Shown in pieces: positions 59,804 to 64,000 of a DNA stretch of 64,000 nucleotides. The notes below the pieces were generated by a model. It was not told where the DNA came from. It searched no databases and saw only the letters and a program-made list of their open reading frames with translations. The stretch spans positions 1-64,000 of the forward strand of contig NZ_BAGH01000613.1 in the NCBI RefSeq assembly GCF_000308715.1. The letters run 5' to 3'. A program made the translations under genes and the position numbers. This DNA is from Nocardia tenerifensis NBRC 101015 (GTDB lineage Bacteria; Actinomycetota; Actinomycetes; Mycobacteriales; Mycobacteriaceae). Positions within the stretch are counted from its first letter, which is position 1. The number at the start of each line of letters is the position of its first letter.

Positions 59804-60676
59804 ATGCGCTTCACCTATGCCGAGACGATGACCGACCCCTCCTACTATGTGCCGTTGGCGCGGGCCGCCGAGGAGGCCGGGTACACGTCCATGGCGGTCG
59901 CGGACAGCATCGCCTATCCGCGCGACTCCGACGCCACCTACCCGTACACGCCCGACGGGAGGCGAGAGTTCCTCGAGGACAAGCCGTTCGTCGAGGCGTT
60001 CGTGCTCAGCGCGGCGATGGCGGCGGCGACCACGACGCTGCGGTTCACCCCGTTCGTGCTGAAACTGCCGATCCGTCCGCCGGTGCTGGTCGCCAAGCAG
60101 ACCGCGTCGGTGGCCGCGTTGAGCGGCAATCGGTTCGGGCTCGGCGTCGGCATCAGCCCGTGGCCCGACGACTTCGAGATCATGGACGTGCCGTTCGACA
60201 AGCGCGGCGCCCGGATGGACGAGTGCATCGACATCGTGCGCGGGCTCACCGCGGGCGGATACTTCGAGTTCCACGGCGAGTTCTACGACATTCCGCCGAT
60301 CAAGATCAATCCGGTGCCGACCGAGCCCGTGCCGATCCTCATCGGCGGACACAGCAAGCCCGCGCTGCGCCGGGCCGCCCAGCGCGGCGACGGATGGATG
60401 CACGCCGGCGGCGACGGAGCCGAACTCGACCGGCTCCTGGTCGAATTGGACGCGCTGCGGGCGGAGTACGGGACCCGCAAGGACTTCGAGGTCCATGTGA
60501 TCTCGCTGGACGGTTTCACCGTCGACGGCGTCAAACGGTTGGAAGACAAAGGGGTGACCGATGTGATCGTCGGTTTCCGGCTGCCCTACACGCTCGAGCA
60601 GGACACCGAGCCGTTGGAGACGAAGATCGCAAACCTGTCGCGGTTCGCGGAGAAGGTGATCGCGCGGGTCGGGTGA
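59804..60676 (+). CDS. LLM-class F420-dependent oxidoreductase
   Basis: A 290-residue TIM-barrel enzyme of the luciferase-like family that uses F420 or FMN: SMAVADSIAYPRDSDATY, GNRFGLGVGISPWPDDFEIM, PVPILIGGHSKPALRRAAQR and GDGWMHAGGDGAEL. This subgroup is characteristic of F420-producing actinomycetes. It likely reduces or oxidises a ketone or alcohol; substrate unknown. AAAGG precedes the ATG at 59804; the frame is open to 59732. Confidence 0.92.
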   Translation: MRFTYAETMTDPSYYVPLARAAEEAGYTSMAVADSIAYPRDSDATYPYTPDGRREFLEDKPFVEAFVLSAAMAAATTTLRFTPFVLKLPIRPPVLVAKQTASVAALSGNRFGLGVGISPWPDDFEIMDVPFDKRGARMDECIDIVRGLTAGGYFEFHGEFYDIPPIKINPVPTEPVPILIGGHSKPALRRAAQRGDGWMHAGGDGAELDRLLVELDALRAEYGTRKDFEVHVISLDGFTVDGVKRLEDKGVTDVIVGFRLPYTLEQDTEPLETKIANLSRFAEKVIARVG

Positions 60677-60685
60677 GCTCGAATC

Positions 60686-60847
60686 CCGCACTCTTACTCG
60701 GGATCCGCACCGACTCTGGGTACCTATAGAGGGTGCGGGTCCTGAGAGAGAGTGCGGGATTCGGTCGGCGGCGGCACTCGAATGCGGACTGGTACCCGGG
60801 ATCCGCACCGAAGCCCGTCGGGGTGCGGATTCCGAGAGTGAGTGCGG
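60686..60847. repeat. GTGCGG palindromic repeats, copies 2 and 3
   Basis: Copy 2: inward-facing 26-base units at 60686-60711 (minus) and 60732-60757 (plus). Copy 3: minus unit around 60775-60809 and plus unit 60822-60847. On their own strands the units read GGTGCGG(A/G)TCCYGAG followed by a purine-rich stretch and GTGCGG. Each pair can fold into a long hairpin. They fill the gap between the LLM gene and the kinase-like gene. Confidence 0.75.
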
Positions 60848-60879
60848 CTGGGTCTGGTCGACCTAGCGAAGGTGCGCGG

Positions 60880-61731
60880 TCAGGCTGCGAGGGCGGTGGT
60901 GGCGGCGGTGAGGGTTTGGGCTCGGTAGCTCGCGCCGAACAGGGCTACGTGGACGAGCAAGGGGTGGAGTTGGTGGAGGGGGATGCGGGTGCGCCAGCCT
61001 TCGGCGAGGGGGTGGGTTTCGTTGTAGGCGGCACGGATTCGGTCCAGGTGCGGGGCGCCGAAGAGGGCGAGCATGGCGAGGTCGGTTTCGCGGTGGCCGC
61101 CGTGGGCGGCGGGATCGATGAGCATGGCGCGGTCGGCGGTCCAGAGGATGTTGCCCGACCACAGGTCGCCGTGTATGCGGGCCGGTGGTTCCGGCGGGCC
61201 CGCCAGGACGTCGATACGGTCGATGACCTGCTCGAGCAGGCGGACGCCGTCGGGGCCGAGGTGGGTGGCCGCGCGCGGCAGGTACGGTGCGAGTCGACGC
61301 TCGGCGTACCACCGGCTCCAGGGACCGTCGGAGAGGGTGTTGTCCAAGGGCAGTTCGGCGATCCATCCTTGCCACGGGGCACCGTAGTGTCCGGGCGAAC
61401 TCGCGTGTAGTGCGGCCAATTCGCGGCCGAGCCGTTCCGCCGCGGCGGGGGTTGCGCCGACTTCGTCGAGCCAGGGCAGCACGATCATTCGATCGTCGGC
61501 GGCGAGCACTTCGGGCAGGAGTTCCGGCGGCCGATTCGCTCGGTCGGCGAGCCAGCGCAGGCCGTTCGCTTCGGCGGCGAAGACCGTGGTGGGTGCGGTG
61601 GAGGTTTTCACAAAAACGGTGCGGTCGCCGAGGATGGCGCGGTGGAGGGTCCACTCGTGGCTCGCCCCCAGGTCGGTAATGCTGTCCACCGGGGTGTCGA
61701 GGAGGGTGCGGAGGTGGTCGGCGACGGTCAT
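60880..61731 (-). CDS. Fructosamine kinase-like phosphotransferase
   Basis: A 283-residue protein of the fructosamine-3-kinase family. DRTVFVKTS near residue 40 supplies the ATP Lys; IHGDLWSGNILW and LIDPAAHGGHRETDLAML are the catalytic and metal motifs, both characteristic of the family. Bacterial members phosphorylate ribulosamines or fructosamines and help reverse protein glycation. Its start overlaps the stop of the upstream XRE regulator (ATGA), so they form an operon. Confidence 0.93.
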   Translation of the reverse strand: MTVADHLRTLLDTPVDSITDLGASHEWTLHRAILGDRTVFVKTSTAPTTVFAAEANGLRWLADRANRPPELLPEVLAADDRMIVLPWLDEVGATPAAAERLGRELAALHASSPGHYGAPWQGWIAELPLDNTLSDGPWSRWYAERRLAPYLPRAATHLGPDGVRLLEQVIDRIDVLAGPPEPPARIHGDLWSGNILWTADRAMLIDPAAHGGHRETDLAMLALFGAPHLDRIRAAYNETHPLAEGWRTRIPLHQLHPLLVHVALFGASYRAQTLTAATTALAA

Positions 61732-62501
61732 GCGGCGGTGAGGCGTTTCATCGTGTCCTCGTCGGCAGGGAAGAACGACTCGATGGCGAGTTCGGCGACG
61801 GTGACGTTCATGGGCGTGCCGAAGACGGTGGTGACGCTGAGGAAAGACAGTTCGTGGCCGTCGCTCAGCAGGCGCAACGGGACGACGGCCTGATCCGGTT
61901 CGGGGAGCACCGGATCGATCTCACCACCGGGGTATGCCAGCAGTTCGTCGCGCAACTCGACCAGGGCGGGTGAGCCGGTGACCTCGATCTGACGCGACAG
62001 GCGCGCGAACACGTGCCCGCGCCACTGCGCGAGGTTGACGATCCGGCCCGCCATGCCGTCGGGGTGCAGGCTCAGCCGCAACGCGTTCACCGGCGGGTTC
62101 AGCAACGCCGGGTCGATGCCGGCGAGCAGCAGGGCGACTCCGGAGTTGGCGTCGATCATCGTCCAGCTCTGATCGATGGCCAGCGCCGGGTACGGCTGGT
62201 GGCCGACGAGGATCTGCCGCATCGCGCCGCGGACCGCGTCCATCGCGGGCGTGTCGAGCGAGGGTTCCGCATAGGCGGGCGCGTAACCGGCGGCCAGCAG
62301 GAGCCGATTACGTTCGCGCAGTGGGATTTCCAGGTGCTCGCTCAGATGCGCCAGCATCGTGCGGCTCGGCGTCGCGCGACCGGTCTCGATGAAACTCAGA
62401 TGCCGCGCCGAGGTCTCGGCGCGACCCGCCAGCTCCAGCTGGCTGAGCCTGCGCTCGAGCCGCCAATGCCGCAGCAATTCCCCAGCCGTTTGCGTACTCA
62501 C
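61728..62501 (-). CDS. XRE-family regulator with MmyB-like ligand domain
   Basis: A 257-residue regulator: LLRHWRLERRLSQLELAGRA and SARHLSFIETGRATPSRTML form the N-terminal HTH. The ligand domain contains PALAIDQSWTMIDANSGVAL and LRDELLAYPGGE. Similar proteins regulate SDR or kinase genes nearby; the fructosamine kinase-like gene is immediately downstream. GTG 62501 lies six bases after TAGGAT, a leaderless start. Confidence 0.92.
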   Translation of the reverse strand: MSTQTAGELLRHWRLERRLSQLELAGRAETSARHLSFIETGRATPSRTMLAHLSEHLEIPLRERNRLLLAAGYAPAYAEPSLDTPAMDAVRGAMRQILVGHQPYPALAIDQSWTMIDANSGVALLLAGIDPALLNPPVNALRLSLHPDGMAGRIVNLAQWRGHVFARLSRQIEVTGSPALVELRDELLAYPGGEIDPVLPEPDQAVVPLRLLSDGHELSFLSVTTVFGTPMNVTVAELAIESFFPADEDTMKRLTAA

Positions 62502-62640
62502 CCCCCGATCCTACGAACCGATACGCGGCCGGACGATTACCTCGCGGGTAATGGTCGACCTGGAGGCTGACGGTGGTGCGACGGTCAGCGGGCTGCAGGG
62601 CTCGCCCATCGACTCGGCGAGCCTCGAGGCGACCCATGTG

Positions 62641-62712
62641 CCGCACCTTCTCTCGGGACCCGCACCCACTCTAGGACCCGACAGGGAGTGCGGATCCCGA
62701 GAAAGAGTGCGA
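62641..62712. repeat. GTGCGG palindromic repeat, copy 4
   Basis: Inward-facing units at 62641-62666 (minus) and 62687-62712 (plus; AGTGCGGATCCCGAGAAAGA, then GTGCGA). It belongs to the family at 4270 and 60686. It lies in a 422-bp gap (62502-62923) in which I find no gene. Confidence 0.75.
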
Positions 62713-62923
62713 CTTTCAGGCAGTGCCGGTGCACTTCCGCGCGCCGCCGAGGTGCTGGTCGACGCTTGGGTGTCCACCCGCTGGAGTCCGGGCAACGGCT
62801 TTCGACATCACCCGGCTGACGGCGCGCGCCCCTGCGTGCCGTTCAAATCCGCGTACCACTCAGCAGCCGAGAATCGGCGTGCCGCTCAGCAGTTGAGCGC
62901 GATCTCGTGGGGTTGAGGCGCCA

Positions 62924-63502
62924 CTACTTTTTCTCAGCCCACTCCACCCATTCGCTGTAGTAGGCCGTCCAGCCGCCCTCGGGGTGTTCGACCGGTGTCA
63001 GTTCCAGCCTCGGCTGCTTCCCCTCGAGCGCGATAGGGTAATCGGCGTCGCCAGGGAACCGGTGCGACCGGTCCGGCCAAACGCACTGCAGGACAGGCCA
63101 CTCCGCAGTGGCGCGGTAGAAGCGGAGCGCCGTGCCGAAGAACGGCCTGCGCCAAGGCTCGGCGATCGGCCGCAACCGCATCTGATAGTCGTCGGGCAGT
63201 ACGTCGTCGATCGGCTGGTCGACGTGGGGACGTGCACCGGCGGCGATCTGGTCGCCCACCAGGTTGAGTATCCCCATCGCGTTGTCGGGCGAGATGCCGA
63301 ACAGGGCCACCTCGGGCACGCGATAGGTGTGCCACAGACCTACTGTGAACGCCCACGGACCGCTGGTGTCGCTCTCGGGGATGCTGAGCACGCCCCAGCC
63401 GAACCTGCCGACGTTGTCGACCAACCGCTGATCGCCAGGGTGCATATCGGCGCGATCGCCGTAGTCCTGACAGATCACACACCGGCACTCCGAGCTACTC
63501 AC
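62924..63502 (-). CDS. DUF4262 protein
   Basis: A 192-residue soluble protein. An N-terminal Cys pair (CRCVICQDYGD) precedes VGRFGWGVLSIPESDTSGPW, FTVGLWHTYRVPEVALFGIS and WPVLQCVWPDRSHRFPGD, the conserved blocks of DUF4262. Function unknown; some relatives are phage- or toxin-associated. GTG 63502 lies six bases after TAGGGT, a leaderless start. Confidence 0.9.
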   Translation of the reverse strand: MSSSECRCVICQDYGDRADMHPGDQRLVDNVGRFGWGVLSIPESDTSGPWAFTVGLWHTYRVPEVALFGISPDNAMGILNLVGDQIAAGARPHVDQPIDDVLPDDYQMRLRPIAEPWRRPFFGTALRFYRATAEWPVLQCVWPDRSHRFPGDADYPIALEGKQPRLELTPVEHPEGGWTAYYSEWVEWAEKK

Positions 63503-63532
63503 ATCGCCACCCTAGCGACTGCCCGCCGCTGG

Positions 63533-64000
63533 TCAGCGGACGGTGACGACTCGGCTGTGCCAGCCGGTGGCGCCGTCGGGGAATGGCGGGGTGCGGCGGT
63601 CGGTCTGGCGCATGCCGGAGCGGTCGGTGGCGCGGACGCGGAGGGTGTGGGTGCCGGGGGTGGCGGGCCAGCGCCAGGTCCATTGGCGCCAGGTGTCGGT
63701 GGAGTACTCGTCGGCGAGGACGGCGGGTTGCCAAGGGGCGTCGTCGACTTGGACCTCGACGGCGTCGATGCCGCGGTGCTGAGCCCAGGCGACGCCGGCG
63801 ACGGTGACCTCGCCGGCCTCGACGGTGGCGAAGGCGGCGGGGACGTCGATGCGGGACGCGGTCTTGACGAGAGCCTGTGCGGCCCAACCGCGTTCGGTCC
63901 AATAGGCCTTCGCGCGATCGAATCGGGTGAGCTCGAGGTCGACGACCCATTTGGTGGCCGACACGTAACCGTAGAGGCCGGGCACGATCAACCGCGCCGG
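63533..64000 (-). CDS. Molybdopterin-dependent oxidoreductase, C-terminal part
   Basis: Partial: the frame runs off the right edge. The visible 156 residues include PGLYGYVSATKWVVDLELTR, AGEVTVAGVAWAQHRGIDAV, WRQWTWRWPATPGTHTLRVR and DRTPPFPDGATGW-like ends typical of the Mo-cofactor oxidoreductase dimerisation domain of sulfite-oxidase/YedY-type enzymes. The Moco-binding Cys and N-terminus lie outside the window. Confidence 0.88.
   Translation of the reverse strand, partial: PARLIVPGLYGYVSATKWVVDLELTRFDRAKAYWTERGWAAQALVKTASRIDVPAAFATVEAGEVTVAGVAWAQHRGIDAVEVQVDDAPWQPAVLADEYSTDTWRQWTWRWPATPGTHTLRVRATDRSGMRQTDRRTPPFPDGATGWHSRVVTVR

Noticed and set aside
60686..60847. CRISPR array
   Set aside because: Units alternate in orientation and spacers are irregular; there are no cas genes. 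A palindromic repeat family fits better.

Overview
The window is high-GC DNA that is almost fully coding. It has strong actinomycete signatures: many TetR-type regulators, a DUF3558 lipoprotein, an F420-type LLM oxidoreductase, a large acyl-CoA catabolic cluster, several secreted lipases, and many genes whose start codon sits 5-9 bases after a TANNNT -10 box (leaderless mRNAs). The best guess is Nocardia or a close relative such as Rhodococcus. No rRNA, tRNA, CRISPR array, complete insertion sequence or classical biosynthetic megasynthase was seen.

Left part (1-17 kb): an antitoxin/PIN-toxin pair; a short UvrA-like ABC protein of the DrrC/UvrA2 type behind a perfect CRP-type palindrome; a 79-bp relic of an esterase gene found intact 31.6 kb away; a PadR/DUF1048 pair with an elaborate operator; an oleate hydratase operon (TetR, hydroxyacyl-CoA dehydrogenase-like protein, OhyA); then mixed metabolic genes and regulators (SDRs, HAD, alcohol dehydrogenase-like, AraC, XRE/MmyB-like).

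Central part (18-36 kb): a fatty-acid/lipid catabolic island. A seven-gene minus-strand operon (SDR, SDR, HAD, MaoC, MFS transporter, quinone oxidoreductase-like, thiolase) is followed by TetR plus acyl-CoA dehydrogenase, a secreted protein, a secreted lipase, another TetR, and a plus-strand operon (FabG-like SDR, ACAD10/11-type phosphotransferase, two acyl-CoA dehydrogenases, HSL-type esterase). The first acyl-CoA dehydrogenase of that pair carries a +1 frameshift. Two minus-strand promoters in the island share a -35/-10 architecture and an 18-bp palindrome GAA-N3-GA-N2-TC-N3-TTC over the start region, which suggests one regulator controls both. Oleate hydratase together with a phosphotransferase/ACAD module suggests a route for hydroxylated fatty acids, with 4-hydroxyacyl-CoA as the problem intermediate. 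This is inference.

Right part (36-64 kb): secreted hydrolases and lipoproteins; a three-gene membrane/small-protein operon with a 28-residue ORF; LysR and a divergent hydrolase; then an accessory patch (43.9-47.3 kb) with a ClpX-zinc-finger/HTH protein, a secreted peptide of GGYHSD repeats, two related palindromic repeat elements, a membrane-anchored GNAT and an endonuclease VII-like protein. After this come an ArsR/SRPBCC operon with paired operators, a membrane Ser/Thr kinase followed by an epoxide hydrolase, assorted hydrolases and VOC proteins, an F420-type oxidoreductase, a fructosamine-kinase-like protein, an XRE regulator, DUF4262, and the C-terminal part of a molybdopterin oxidoreductase running off the right edge. 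A family of paired about 26-bp repeats built on GGTGCGGATCCCGAG occurs at 4.3, 60.7, 60.8 and 62.7 kb.
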